Shown here: positions 1 through 8,365 of the stretch, one piece after another
Layout of the letters: the number at the start of each line of letters is the position of its first letter
Numbering within the stretch: the first letter of the stretch is position 1
Assembly (NCBI GenBank): GCA_023449855.1
Contig: JAEXHR010000289.1
Span: 6,945-70,944 of the forward strand
Reading direction: 5' to 3'
DNA length: 64,000 bases
Source of the DNA: Pseudomonadota bacterium
Lineage (GTDB): Bacteria; Pseudomonadota; Alphaproteobacteria; Rhizobiales; Xanthobacteraceae
The notes under the pieces: model-generated
Seen by the model: the letters and a program-made list of their open reading frames with translations, nothing else
Databases searched by the model: none
What the model was told of the DNA's origin: nothing
Made by a program: the position numbers and the translations under genes

Positions 1-1
1 G

Positions 2-520
2 TTCCGCACGGATTGGGGCTTTGTGCATCAGGATCCCGCGATGGGCCTGCGCATGGCGGTCTCGGCCGGTGCCAATGTCGGCGAGCGGCTGATGGCCGTC
101 GGCCACAATCACTATGGCAAGATTCGCGAGACGGCGACGACCTGGCTGGAGCGCGTCGAGATTTCCGCCGATCGTATCGACGATGCGCCGCGCACTTATT
201 CCGGCGGCATGCGGCAGCGCCTGCAGATCGCGCGCAATCTCGTCACCGAACCGCGCCTCGTCTTCATGGACGAGCCGACCGGCGGTCTCGACGTCTCCGT
301 GCAGGCGCGTCTGCTCGACATGATGCGTTCGCTGGTCGGCGAACTCGGCCTCTCGGCCATCGTCGTCACACACGATCTTGCTGTCGCACGGCTGCTGTCG
401 CATCGCGTGATGGTAATGCAGGGCGGCCGGGTGATCGAAACCGGTCTCACTGATCAGGTGCTCGACGATCCCCGCGAGCCCTATACGCAACTGCTCGTCT
501 CTTCGATCCTGCCGGCGTGA
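2..520 (+). CDS. phnK: PhnK, C-P lyase ATP-binding subunit (5' truncated)
   Basis: The reading frame is open from base 2, so the gene begins upstream of the window; about one third of the usual 250-260 residues is missing, including Walker A. The visible part carries the ABC signature YSGGMRQRLQIARN, Walker B with LVFMDEPTGGLD and the H-loop VVTHDLAVARLL. The first residues (RTDWGFVHQDP) match the Q-loop region of PhnK. PhnK is the ABC-type ATPase that docks on the PhnGHIJ core of carbon-phosphorus lyase, the cytoplasmic complex that breaks down phosphonates. The next gene, phnL, follows after 7 bases, as in a phn operon. Confidence 0.93.
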   Translation, partial: FRTDWGFVHQDPAMGLRMAVSAGANVGERLMAVGHNHYGKIRETATTWLERVEISADRIDDAPRTYSGGMRQRLQIARNLVTEPRLVFMDEPTGGLDVSVQARLLDMMRSLVGELGLSAIVVTHDLAVARLLSHRVMVMQGGRVIETGLTDQVLDDPREPYTQLLVSSILPA

Positions 521-527
521 GGACACC

Positions 528-1226
528 ATGACTGCGATGATCGAACTCCGAAATGCCGAAAAGACTTTTGTGATGCACCTGCAGGGCGGCATCAGGCTGC
601 CGGTCATGCATGGCGTCACGTTCGACGTGAATGCCGGTGAATGCGTCGTGCTGTCCGGTCCGTCAGGCGCCGGCAAGTCGTCGATCCTGAAAATGATTTT
701 CGGCAATTACCGCTGCGATGGCGGCACCATTGTCGTGCGTCATCTCGGCACCACGGTGGATGTCGCCAGCGCCGAGCCGCGTCAGATCCTCAGTGTTCGC
801 CGCGATACCATCGGCTATGTCAGCCAGTTCCTGCGCGCCGTTCCGCGTGTGGCCGCCATCGATGTCGTTGCAGAGCCGCTGCTCAATGCTGGCGTCAGCC
901 GTGAAGAGGCGCGTGCCCGTGCTGGCGCGTTGTTGAAGCGGCTGAATATCGGCGAGCGTCTCTGGCAATTGCCGCCATCGACTTTCTCCGGCGGCGAGCA
1001 GCAGCGCGTCAATATCGCACGCGGCTTCATCTCCGATCTGCCGATCCTGCTCCTCGACGAGCCGACCGCTTCGCTGGACGCGGCCAATCGCGCCGTGGTG
1101 GTCGATCTCGTCGCCGAGAAAAAACGTGCAGGTGTGGCCATGGTGGCCATTGTCCATGACGACGAAGTGCGGCATCTGATCGCCGACCGGCTGATCGATG
1201 TCACGTCCTTCGCCGCCGCTGCCTGA
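528..1226 (+). CDS. phnL: PhnL, C-P lyase ABC-type ATPase
   Basis: This 232-residue ABC ATPase has Walker A GPSGAGKSS near residue 43-51, the signature FSGGEQQRVNIARG near 154-167 and Walker B ILLLDEPTASLD near 174-185. The length and the order after phnK and before phnM fit PhnL. In the family it works with PhnI, PhnG and PhnH to attach the phosphonate to ATP as a ribose 1-phosphonate triphosphate. It lies 7 bases after phnK and ends 10 bases before phnM, so the four genes are probably one transcript that started outside the window. Confidence 0.95.
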   Translation: MTAMIELRNAEKTFVMHLQGGIRLPVMHGVTFDVNAGECVVLSGPSGAGKSSILKMIFGNYRCDGGTIVVRHLGTTVDVASAEPRQILSVRRDTIGYVSQFLRAVPRVAAIDVVAEPLLNAGVSREEARARAGALLKRLNIGERLWQLPPSTFSGGEQQRVNIARGFISDLPILLLDEPTASLDAANRAVVVDLVAEKKRAGVAMVAIVHDDEVRHLIADRLIDVTSFAAAA

Positions 1227-1236
1227 GAGGGAGACC

Positions 1237-2391
1237 ATGAGCGCTTCATCGACTGAAACCGTCATCGGCAACGCCAGGATCGTATTGGCCGACCGCGTCA
1301 TCGACAAAGGCTGGGTGGCCTTTGCCAATGGTGGTGTCGCCGGATTAGGCGAGGGCGATGCGCCCCGTGGCGCGGAAGATGCACGCGGCGATCTGGTGAT
1401 GCCGGGCCTGGTCGAACTCCATACCGATCATCTCGAAGCGCATTTCATGCCGCGCCCGAAGGTGTTCTGGGATCCGATCTCCGCAGTCGTTTCCTATGAC
1501 GGTCAGCTCGCGACGTCCGGCATCACCACGGTGCTCGACTCCGTGCGGGTCGGCTGCGAGGATTCCAGCCAGGGCATCGACAGCTATGCCGAGCTGCTGG
1601 TCGACTCCATCGCCAATGCCGGCAAGGCGGATCTGCTGCGGGTCGAGCACTTCTTGCATCTGCGCTGTGAAATTCCGATGCCGTCGGTGGTCACGGAAGC
1701 CAAGGCGCTGCTCGGCAAGACCGAGGTGCGGTTGATGTCGCTGATGGATCACACGCCGGGCCAGCGCCAGTTCCGTGACGAGGAGAAGCTGCGCACCTAT
1801 TATCGCGGCAAGAGCGGCAAGACCGACGCCGAACTCGATCTCCTGTTCGCCAATCGGCTGGCCTGCCAGCAGCAGTATGCGGCCGGCAACACACGCGCGA
1901 TCGTGGCGCTGGCCCATGCCAACAACATCCCGCTTGCGAGTCATGACGACACCACCGACGGCAATGTGAGCGAGGCGATTGCCGACAAGGTGTCGGTGGC
2001 CGAGTTCCCGACCACCATGGAAGCGGCGCATGGCCTGCACAAGGCCGGCATCGGCATCCTGATGGGCGCGCCGAATGTGGTCCGCAACGGCTCGCATTCC
2101 GGCAATATCGCCGCCATCGATCTCGCCCGCGAGGGGATGCTCGACATCCTGTCGTCGGACTATGTGCCGTCGAGCCTGCTGATGGGCGCGCTGCAACTGG
2201 CGACCAAGGTGCCGGCCATCGATCTCGCCAGCGCGGTCCGCACGGTCACCAAGCGTCCGGCGGAGGCCGTCGGCCTGATGGACCGCGGTGAAATCGCGGT
2301 CGGCAAGCGCGCTGACGTCATCCGCGTCCATGTCGCGCATGATGTGCCAGTGGTGCGCAGCGTCTGGCGGGAAGGGCAGCGGGTGGCATGA
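1237..2391 (+). CDS. phnM: PhnM, alpha-D-ribose 1-methylphosphonate 5-triphosphate diphosphatase
   Basis: This amidohydrolase-fold protein (384 residues) carries the metal-site signature ELHTDHLEAHF near residue 58-68 typical of PhnM. The enzyme removes pyrophosphate from ribose 1-phosphonate triphosphate before PhnJ cleaves the C-P bond. I place the start at the ATG at 1237, after a purine-rich GAGAGGGAGA, rather than at an in-frame start at 1198 inside phnL. Its stop overlaps the start of phnN (ATGA at 2388-2391), which suggests coupled translation. Confidence 0.95.
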   Translation: MSASSTETVIGNARIVLADRVIDKGWVAFANGGVAGLGEGDAPRGAEDARGDLVMPGLVELHTDHLEAHFMPRPKVFWDPISAVVSYDGQLATSGITTVLDSVRVGCEDSSQGIDSYAELLVDSIANAGKADLLRVEHFLHLRCEIPMPSVVTEAKALLGKTEVRLMSLMDHTPGQRQFRDEEKLRTYYRGKSGKTDAELDLLFANRLACQQQYAAGNTRAIVALAHANNIPLASHDDTTDGNVSEAIADKVSVAEFPTTMEAAHGLHKAGIGILMGAPNVVRNGSHSGNIAAIDLAREGMLDILSSDYVPSSLLMGALQLATKVPAIDLASAVRTVTKRPAEAVGLMDRGEIAVGKRADVIRVHVAHDVPVVRSVWREGQRVA

Positions 2392-2972
2392 GCGAGACAG
2401 CAGCGATCCCCGACGCGGAGGCGAAGATCGGACCCGGCCGGTTGGTGCTGGTCGTCGGTCCGTCCGGCGCCGGCAAGGATACGCTGCTCGGTCTGGCGCA
2501 GGCTGCATTGGCGGACGATACGAATGTCGTCTTCGTCCGCCGCGTGGTGACGCGTGAAGCCTCCGCTTTCGAGAATAACGAACAGGTCACGCCGGAAGCC
2601 TTCCGCGTTTCCAAGGCGACCGGCGCCTTCGCCATCGATTGGGAAGCGCATGGGCTTTGCTATGCGCTGCCTCGGGCCATGGACGAGGACATCCGCGCCG
2701 GGCGCAACGTCGTCGCCAATATCTCGCGCACGGTCATTCCAGCGCTGCGTGCCGCTTACAAGGCTGTCGTGGTCGTTTCGATCACCGCGCCGCCCGAGGT
2801 GCTTGCGGCAAGGCTCGCTGCGCGTGGCCGCGCGAGCGATGGGCCAATCGGTGATCGGCTCAAGCGCAGTGTCGAGACGGCTGGTGCCGATGTGACGATC
2901 AATAATGTCAGCACTGCTGAGGCACATGCCGTGGAGCTGATACACGCGATCAACGGCCGTAGGGCGGATTAG
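2388..2972 (+). CDS. phnN: PhnN, ribose 1,5-bisphosphate phosphokinase
   Basis: This 194-residue P-loop kinase related to guanylate kinase has Walker A GPSGAGKDTLL at about residue 24-34. PhnN phosphorylates ribose 1,5-bisphosphate to PRPP, feeding the ribose scaffold of the C-P lyase pathway into nucleotide metabolism. It overlaps phnM by four bases. Its last five codons lie inside the left arm of an intergenic inverted repeat that starts at 2959, so the C-terminus Arg-Arg-Ala-Asp is repeat-encoded. It is the last phn gene here. Confidence 0.94.
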   Translation: MSETAAIPDAEAKIGPGRLVLVVGPSGAGKDTLLGLAQAALADDTNVVFVRRVVTREASAFENNEQVTPEAFRVSKATGAFAIDWEAHGLCYALPRAMDEDIRAGRNVVANISRTVIPALRAAYKAVVVVSITAPPEVLAARLAARGRASDGPIGDRLKRSVETAGADVTINNVSTAEAHAVELIHAINGRRAD

Positions 2973-3044
2973 CCGAAGGCGTAATCTGCCGGCCGAGTAT
3001 GTGGGACGAAGAAAGGCGGATTACGCTGCGCTAATCCGCCCTAC
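2959..3044. repeat. REP-like inverted repeat, GTAGGGCGGATTAG type
   Basis: The left arm at 2959-2990 begins GTAGGGCGGATTAG. The right arm at 3015-3044 is its near-perfect reverse complement, ending CTAATCCGCCCTAC, with a 24-base spacer. The right arm keeps the symmetric core (GGCGGATTACGCTGCGC), while the left arm has diverged around the centre. It sits between phnN and the PPOX gene and includes the phnN stop codon. Elements with this arm are widespread in GC-rich proteobacteria. It could fold as an mRNA-end hairpin. Confidence 0.8.
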
Positions 3045-3059
3045 GAAAGGAGAACGGCC

Positions 3060-3680
3060 ATGGCAGTGATCGAGAGCGTCGAACAACTGGAAACGATCTA
3101 TGGTCGCTTCGAGAATGTCGCCGAGGCTTCCACGGCCAAGGTCGCCGACCGGGTCACGGCCCAGTATCGCCGCCTGATCGAGGTCTCGCCCTTTGTCGCC
3201 CTTGCGACCTCCGGACCCGAAGGCCTGGATTGCTCGCCCCGCGGCGACCTGCCGGGCTTCGTCCGCATCCATGATGAAAAGACCCTGATGATGCCGGATC
3301 GCCGCGGCAACAACCGCATCGACAGCCTCCGCAACATCGTCAGGGATCCCCGTATCGGCCTGCTGTTCCTGATCCCGGGATCCGGCACGACCCTGCGCAT
3401 CAATGGCACCGCGCATCTCTCCGACGATCCCGACCTGCTGGCGTCCTTTGCAGTCACTGAAAAGGCGCCGCGGACCGTGATCGTGATGGAGGTCGGGGAG
3501 ATCTATTTCCAGTGCGCCCGCGCCATCGTCCGCTCGGATCTGTGGAATCCGGACAAGCGCATCGATCCGAAGACCCTGCCGACACCCGGCGAGATCCTGG
3601 CCGAAATGAGCGAGCAGCGGGTCGGCGGTGTCGAATACGACCGCGCCTGGCCGGAGCGGGCGCGGCAGACCATGTGGTAA
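3060..3680 (+). CDS. PPOX-type FMN flavoprotein (MSMEG_1061-like)
   Basis: This 206-residue protein has the split beta-barrel of the pyridoxamine 5'-phosphate oxidase superfamily. Residues 40-60 read PFVALATSGPEGLDCSPRGD, the usual start of the FMN-binding barrel. A central MMPDRRGNNRIDSLRN segment is typical of the FMN-phosphate site in the MSMEG_1061 subgroup. The C-terminal part, containing SDLWNPDKRID, is also typical of that subgroup. The substrate is unknown; it is not PdxH itself. An AAAGGAGAA RBS lies just before the ATG. The gene is separated from the phn operon by an inverted repeat and is probably transcribed independently. Confidence 0.85.
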   Translation: MAVIESVEQLETIYGRFENVAEASTAKVADRVTAQYRRLIEVSPFVALATSGPEGLDCSPRGDLPGFVRIHDEKTLMMPDRRGNNRIDSLRNIVRDPRIGLLFLIPGSGTTLRINGTAHLSDDPDLLASFAVTEKAPRTVIVMEVGEIYFQCARAIVRSDLWNPDKRIDPKTLPTPGEILAEMSEQRVGGVEYDRAWPERARQTMW

Positions 3681-3924
3681 TGACCTCATGAAGGTATTCG
3701 CCGCGGTTCGGCAAAGGCGAATCCCTCAGCCCCTTTATTTATAGGAAATGGGCTTGCGCGATCCCCGAATCCCTGCCGCACAAGGCGAATCGGGGCTTGT
3801 GCGCCAAAAAACACCGCTTTTTAAGGGAAAAGCCGGTGTGAGACCCTATTGAAGGCCTGTTTTTTCCGGCGATTCCGCTAGTGTCAGGTTCACCGAATCA
3901 CTCCTGCAAACGCAAAGGTGCAAC

Positions 3925-4224
3925 ATGGCAGAACAACTGACGAAGTCGCAGCTCATCGAGAAGATCGCTGAAACCACCGAGCTCACCAAGAAGGACGTCA
4001 AGGGCGTTCTCGAGAACCTCGCCACCCTCGGCTACAAAGAGCTGAAGAAGAACGGCGTGTTCCTGGTTCCGGGCTTCGCCAAGTTCGTCGTTATCAAGAA
4101 GCCGGCGACCAAGGCTCGCAAGGGCACCAACCCCTTCACCGGCGAACCGATGACCTTCAAGGCCAAGCCGGCCCGCAAGATCGTGCGTGCCCGCCCGGTC
4201 AAGGCTGCGAAGGACGCGGTCTAA
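3925..4224 (+). CDS. HU-family nucleoid DNA-binding protein
   Basis: The product has 99 residues. The N-terminal helical part (TKSQLIEKIAETTELTKKDV) and the beta-arm region with RKGTNPFTGEP match the HU/IHF fold; the NPFTGEP-type stretch is where the DNA-intercalating proline of HU lies. A basic Lys/Arg/Ala tail (about residues 78-99) extends past the standard 90-residue HU. HU bends and compacts DNA as a dimer. The gene stands alone, with a roughly 240-base upstream region free of genes and a hairpin terminator downstream. Confidence 0.9.
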   Translation: MAEQLTKSQLIEKIAETTELTKKDVKGVLENLATLGYKELKKNGVFLVPGFAKFVVIKKPATKARKGTNPFTGEPMTFKAKPARKIVRARPVKAAKDAV

Positions 4225-4270
4225 GAATTTCCGGGACGGCCGCTCGGTCGTTCCGCTCTCGTTTGCGCTC

Positions 4271-4310
4271 GGCGCGGCATTGCTCAGGCAGTGCCGCGCC
4301 GATTGCGTTT
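4271..4310 (+). terminator. Hairpin terminator after the HU gene
   Basis: A 9-bp GC stem (GGCGCGGCA at 4271-4279 with TGCCGCGCC at 4292-4300) has a short loop and is followed by GATTGCGTTTT. The T-run is weak. The hairpin lies between the HU gene and the oppositely oriented DUF1328 gene and could serve both. Confidence 0.6.
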
Positions 4311-4326
4311 TGAGGGGAAGGCCGTG

Positions 4327-4500
4327 CTACGCCCGGAAGATCGTGATTCCGAGCACCAGCAGCGCGATGCAGATCACGAGGAAGATATAAAACAGGACTC
4401 TCGCGACATCGGCCGTTGCGGCGGAGATGCCGGTGAAGCCGAACACGCCGGCGACGATCGAGACCAGAAAGAAAATCAGCGCCCATTTCAGCAGGCTCAT
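4327..4500 (-). CDS. DUF1328 (YtjA-like) small membrane protein
   Basis: This 57-residue protein reads [18 protein letters not shown] at the N-terminus and [20 protein letters not shown] near the C-terminus, giving two hydrophobic helices separated by a [11 protein letters not shown] loop. That layout and length are those of DUF1328/YtjA inner-membrane proteins, whose function is unknown. The start at 4500 is preceded on the minus strand by GGAGCAATGCC, a usable RBS. The gene converges on the HU gene. It is often found near stress-related genes in other genomes, which is not informative here. Confidence 0.88.
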   Translation of the reverse strand: MSLLKWALIFFLVSIVAGVFGFTGISAATADVARVLFYIFLVICIALLVLGITIFRA

Positions 4501-4852
4501 GGCATTGCTCCGATTGAATTCAAATCGGGAACGTCAGTCTCCGGCCGTTGGTTCCATTCGAGCCATTCGACAGATGCAGGGCGATTGACGACGGTGGCGT
4601 GCAAAACCGCTCGATGCTCGCGTAGAAGTGTACCATTTTGGACCATTGGCGCGGAAAGGTTGCATTTTAAACGGGGCCTTAACCAAGACATCCCTAATGA
4701 AGAGTGAGTGGCCGCAGCAGCCGTTTCTGCATGCGGGCGCCACATCGGGGTGTTGTATGCGTATGGTGATCGTTCAGTACTGGACCCGTAGAATGGGCAC
4801 CGCGACACTGCCCTGCGCAGTATCGACGCCGAGCGACACCGTGTGACACGCC
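4501..4852. other. Non-coding stretch between DUF1328 and the EPS block
   Basis: About 350 bases without a convincing gene in any frame. It must hold the promoter of the DUF1328 gene (leftward) and that of the polysaccharide transport gene at 4853 (rightward). An AT-richer patch at about 4660-4705 is a candidate regulatory region, but I see no clear -35/-10 pair or riboswitch. Confidence 0.5.
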
Positions 4853-7183
4853 ATGTTCATCCGACGATCCGCAAATCCCTCGTCCGTCGCTGAAGAGGCG
4901 ACGACCGAGAATCCGTTGCAGAAGGTGTGGCGTCATCGCCAGATCTTCGGGGCGGTTTTCTGCGGCATCATGATTGTCACAGTCATTGCGCTGTTCGTCG
5001 TGCCGGTGCGCTATTTTGCGACAGGTTCCGTCATCGTTGCCGAACAGGAACCGAGCAACAACAACGCCTCGGCGGTATGGGCTGCCAAGATCGGCGATCC
5101 CGCCGACGTGGAAAGCCAGCTTCTGATCGTCAAGTCGCCGCGCGTCATGCGCTTGGCGCTCGATGCGCCCGGGGTCCGCGAGGCGGCGATTCAGGATTGC
5201 TTCGCACGCAGCACGAGCGGTTCGGCGTGCGAGAAGGCGAAGGACGACACCGGCGCGCTGGTCGACTATATCGCCGGCAACTATTCCATCGGCGGCGCCG
5301 GCCGCTCGCGCGTCATCAACATTTCCTATACTTCGCCGATTGCCGAGGTCGCGCAGAAGATGGCCAATGCGCTGACCAATGCATTCCTCGACGATCAGCG
5401 CGTCACCGGCGCGAACAGCAAGGAGCTGGCGGCCTCCTATCTCTGGAAGGAAGCCAAGCAGCTCGATGCCGAGTTGCGCGATGCCGATGCCAAGATCCAG
5501 GCCTTCCGGCGCAGCAAAGGTCTAGCCCGGGGCCAGCAGGCGCCGATCGGGTCGGAACGCCTCACCAGCACCAGCCAGCAACTGGCCAATGCCGAGAATG
5601 CGCGGGCCGAAGCTGCGGCGCGCCTGCAGGAGATCAAGAGCAATCAGGCGCGTGCCATCGACTCGCCGGTCGCGCAGTCGAACCGCTCGATCTCCGATCT
5701 CAAGCAGCAGCTCACCGTGGTTACGGCCCAGCTCGCCAACCAGTCGAATTCGCTAGGGCCACGTCATCCGTCGATCCGCGCGCTCGAACAGGAGCAGGCC
5801 GCGATCCGCGACCGCATCAATTCGGAAGTCGCCAGCATCGTTGCGAGTGCGCAGAAGACCTATGATTCCAGCGACGCGCTGGTGAAGTCCCTGACCAAGC
5901 AGATGGAGGCGGCCAAGGCCGAAGTCGGCTCTGCGAACTCGGACGAAGCCACCATCGAAAGCCTCGCGCGCAATACAGAGATCAAGCGTGCTCAGTATGC
6001 GGATCTCTATCGTCGCGCCAGCGAACTCGAGACCGAACGACGCGTGCTGATCGGCAGCACCCGCCTCGTCAGTCTCGCCGAATTGCCGATGAAACCGTTC
6101 TTCCCGAAGAAGATCCCGTTTATCGCCGCAGGCGCGACTCTCGGTCTGCTGCTGGCAAGCTTCGCCGCATTCTTCGGCGACGCCCTGCGGCTCGATAGCC
6201 TGTCGCGTGTGCGTCGGCCGCTGCGCAGCGAACCGCAGGCCGAACCTGCGGCTGCTGCACCGATTGTTGCCCCGGCGGCTGCGCCGGTTGCTGCCGCGGC
6301 GGTTGCTCCAGTCACTCCACGCGTGGTTCCGTCACCCGCGGTCGAGGCGTCGCCGGCGCCGTCTCGTGCAGGACCCGTCCTTGCCGGGTCTTCCTCGGAA
6401 CTCTCCGTCGTCACCGGCGCGCCAATCCTTGCGCGTGTGCCGGCGATCCAGCGCGAAGGAGCGGAGTCGGCGATCGGAGCGATCCTGTCGGCGCAGTCGG
6501 GTGCCGCACTGGCGCGCAGCCTGCCGCAGGCACGAGAGGACCGTCACTATCAGGATGCGTTGCGCGATCTCGCGACCAATCTTCTCGCACCGGGTGCTGA
6601 CAAGGTGCGCAAGCGAATTCTCGTCGCTTCGCCTTCGACCGCCGAAGGCAAGACCTTCCTGACCCTGTCGCTGGCCCAGCATCTGGCCGCAGCAGGCCGT
6701 AGCGTGCTGGTGATCGAATGCGATCTCGGCGCGCCGAAATTCGCAGCCGCGCTCGGTTTGCGTAGCAGCCTCGGCCTGCAGGGCATCCTGCGCGGTGAGA
6801 TCACGCCGCGCGAGAGCGTGGTCAGCACCGGTGTGCCGAATCTCGATGCCATTCCGGCTGGCCCGGTGCCAGCATCGGCCGAGCTTCTGATGCGAAAGCC
6901 GCTCGCTGATGTGCTGCAATGGGCTCAGATCTATGACGTCGTCCTCGTCGATGCGCCGTCGCCCGGCATCCAGACCGATATCGGTGCGCTCGCCAAGCAT
7001 GTCGATGGCGTGCTGCTGTGCATGCGGTCGGGGCGCTCGTCGATCGGGCAGGCGGTCGCGGCCTCCAGCGCCATCCGCGTCGCAGGTGGCGAGCTGACGG
7101 GCATTGCCATCACCATGGTTCCGGATGCGGGTGCGACGCGCACTGCCTCCGCCTCGAGCGATGCCTATGCCGGAGCGACATGA
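4853..7183 (+). CDS. Exopolysaccharide chain-length / BY-kinase-like transport protein
   Basis: The product has 776 residues. A Wzz-type domain with a first membrane helix (about 34-54) is followed by a long coiled coil (about 190-385) and a second helix (about 422-440). Then comes an Ala/Pro/Val-rich linker (about 455-500) and a C-terminal P-loop domain (about 565-765). The P-loop reads SPSTAEGKT with Lys600, Walker A' is VLVIECDLG and Walker B is VVLVDAPS. Proteins of this type control length and export of exopolysaccharide at the inner membrane. The A' motif has Glu for the usual first Asp and Gly for Arg, and no C-terminal Tyr cluster is visible, so kinase activity is doubtful. It opens the EPS block and overlaps the next gene by four bases. 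Confidence 0.88.
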   Translation: MFIRRSANPSSVAEEATTENPLQKVWRHRQIFGAVFCGIMIVTVIALFVVPVRYFATGSVIVAEQEPSNNNASAVWAAKIGDPADVESQLLIVKSPRVMRLALDAPGVREAAIQDCFARSTSGSACEKAKDDTGALVDYIAGNYSIGGAGRSRVINISYTSPIAEVAQKMANALTNAFLDDQRVTGANSKELAASYLWKEAKQLDAELRDADAKIQAFRRSKGLARGQQAPIGSERLTSTSQQLANAENARAEAAARLQEIKSNQARAIDSPVAQSNRSISDLKQQLTVVTAQLANQSNSLGPRHPSIRALEQEQAAIRDRINSEVASIVASAQKTYDSSDALVKSLTKQMEAAKAEVGSANSDEATIESLARNTEIKRAQYADLYRRASELETERRVLIGSTRLVSLAELPMKPFFPKKIPFIAAGATLGLLLASFAAFFGDALRLDSLSRVRRPLRSEPQAEPAAAAPIVAPAAAPVAAAAVAPVTPRVVPSPAVEASPAPSRAGPVLAGSSSELSVVTGAPILARVPAIQREGAESAIGAILSAQSGAALARSLPQAREDRHYQDALRDLATNLLAPGADKVRKRILVASPSTAEGKTFLTLSLAQHLAAAGRSVLVIECDLGAPKFAAALGLRSSLGLQGILRGEITPRESVVSTGVPNLDAIPAGPVPASAELLMRKPLADVLQWAQIYDVVLVDAPSPGIQTDIGALAKHVDGVLLCMRSGRSSIGQAVAASSAIRVAGGELTGIAITMVPDAGATRTASASSDAYAGAT

Positions 7184-8334
7184 TGTCGCCGCCGCGCATT
7201 CTGTTCGTTTGCCATACGGGCTCGGTATCCGGCGCTGAACTGGTCCTGTTGGACCTCGTGAGGCCGTGGGCAGGGCAGTCGGCGTTGCTGTTCGAAGATG
7301 GTCCGCTGCATCGGTCGCTGGCTGCATGCGGCCTGAACGTCACGATCTCACGCTGGGGCAATGGATTGAATGATGTCCGGCGCGACAGCTCATTCGCCAA
7401 GGTGCTTCCCGTCATCGGTGCGATGTACGGTATCGTCGCCGAGCTTGCCCGGTTCGCGCGAAAGCATGACGTGGTCTATGCCAATTCGCAGAAGGCGTTC
7501 GTACTGTCTGCGATTGCTGCAAAGCTGGTGCGCCGCCCGCTGATCTGGCATCTGCACGACATCATTTCGCCCGCGCATTTCGGCAAGATGCAGCGTCGCG
7601 TTCAGGTGCTGCTGGCAAATCATTGCGCCGTCAGGGTGGTCGTCCCGTCGAAGGCGGCGGCCGATGCATTCATTGCCGAAGGTGGGCGCAAGGAGCTCGT
7701 GGCCATCGTCCCCAACGGTCTCGATATCTCGCCTGAGACGCAAACCTCCGCGGAGTTGCGTCGGGAACTGAACTTGCCGCAGGGATCGCTGATCGGCGTG
7801 TTCAGTCGTCTCGCCGAATGGAAGGGACAGCACATCGTGCTGCAAGCCCTGGCGAAGACACCAGGCGTCAACTGTATCATTGCCGGATCGGCGCTGTTTG
7901 GCGAGGAAGCCTATGAGCAGCGGTTGCGGCAGATGACGAACGATCTCGGTATCTCCGATCGCGTGCATTTCCTCGGCCAGCGCAGCGATGTGCCGCGGTT
8001 GATGCGCGCCGTCGATGCGGTGATCCATCCGTCCATCGATCCCGAACCATTCGGCCGGACGCTGGTGGAAGCGATGCTGGCCGAGGTGCCTGTGATTGCC
8101 ACCGATGCCGGTGCGGCTTCGGATATCCTCGAAGGCGGCGAGGCCGGCACGCTGGTGCCGCCGGCGGATTCCGAGGCGCTGGCGCAGGCGATCGGCAAGG
8201 TCATGTCACGACCGCCCGAACTCGTGGAGCAGATCAATTATGCGGCCGCACGTGCGCGCTCGCATTACGGTGTTGACCAGATGCTCGATGCGACATCGCG
8301 TCTGATCCGTCAGGCCGCCGGAGACAAAGCGTGA
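7180..8334 (+). CDS. GT4 family glycosyltransferase
   Basis: This 384-residue GT-B fold enzyme starts at the ATG at 7180, overlapping the stop of the chain-length gene (ATGATG). The N-terminus PRILFVCHTGSVSGAEL is the donor/acceptor loop of group-1 glycosyltransferases. Near residue 288-296 the EX7E motif EPFGRTLVE is followed by VPVIATDAGAASDIL, typical of GT4. It should transfer a sugar from a nucleotide donor to a lipid-linked polysaccharide intermediate at the cytoplasmic face. The sugar is not predictable. Confidence 0.9.
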   Translation: MMSPPRILFVCHTGSVSGAELVLLDLVRPWAGQSALLFEDGPLHRSLAACGLNVTISRWGNGLNDVRRDSSFAKVLPVIGAMYGIVAELARFARKHDVVYANSQKAFVLSAIAAKLVRRPLIWHLHDIISPAHFGKMQRRVQVLLANHCAVRVVVPSKAAADAFIAEGGRKELVAIVPNGLDISPETQTSAELRRELNLPQGSLIGVFSRLAEWKGQHIVLQALAKTPGVNCIIAGSALFGEEAYEQRLRQMTNDLGISDRVHFLGQRSDVPRLMRAVDAVIHPSIDPEPFGRTLVEAMLAEVPVIATDAGAASDILEGGEAGTLVPPADSEALAQAIGKVMSRPPELVEQINYAAARARSHYGVDQMLDATSRLIRQAAGDKA

Positions 8335-8365
8335 CCCGTCGCCGCATCAACATGGCGCTCGCGTC

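Noticed and set aside
4187..4390. 67-residue frame overlapping the HU gene end and terminator
   Set aside because: It runs through the hairpin and over the DUF1328 gene with no RBS or domain.
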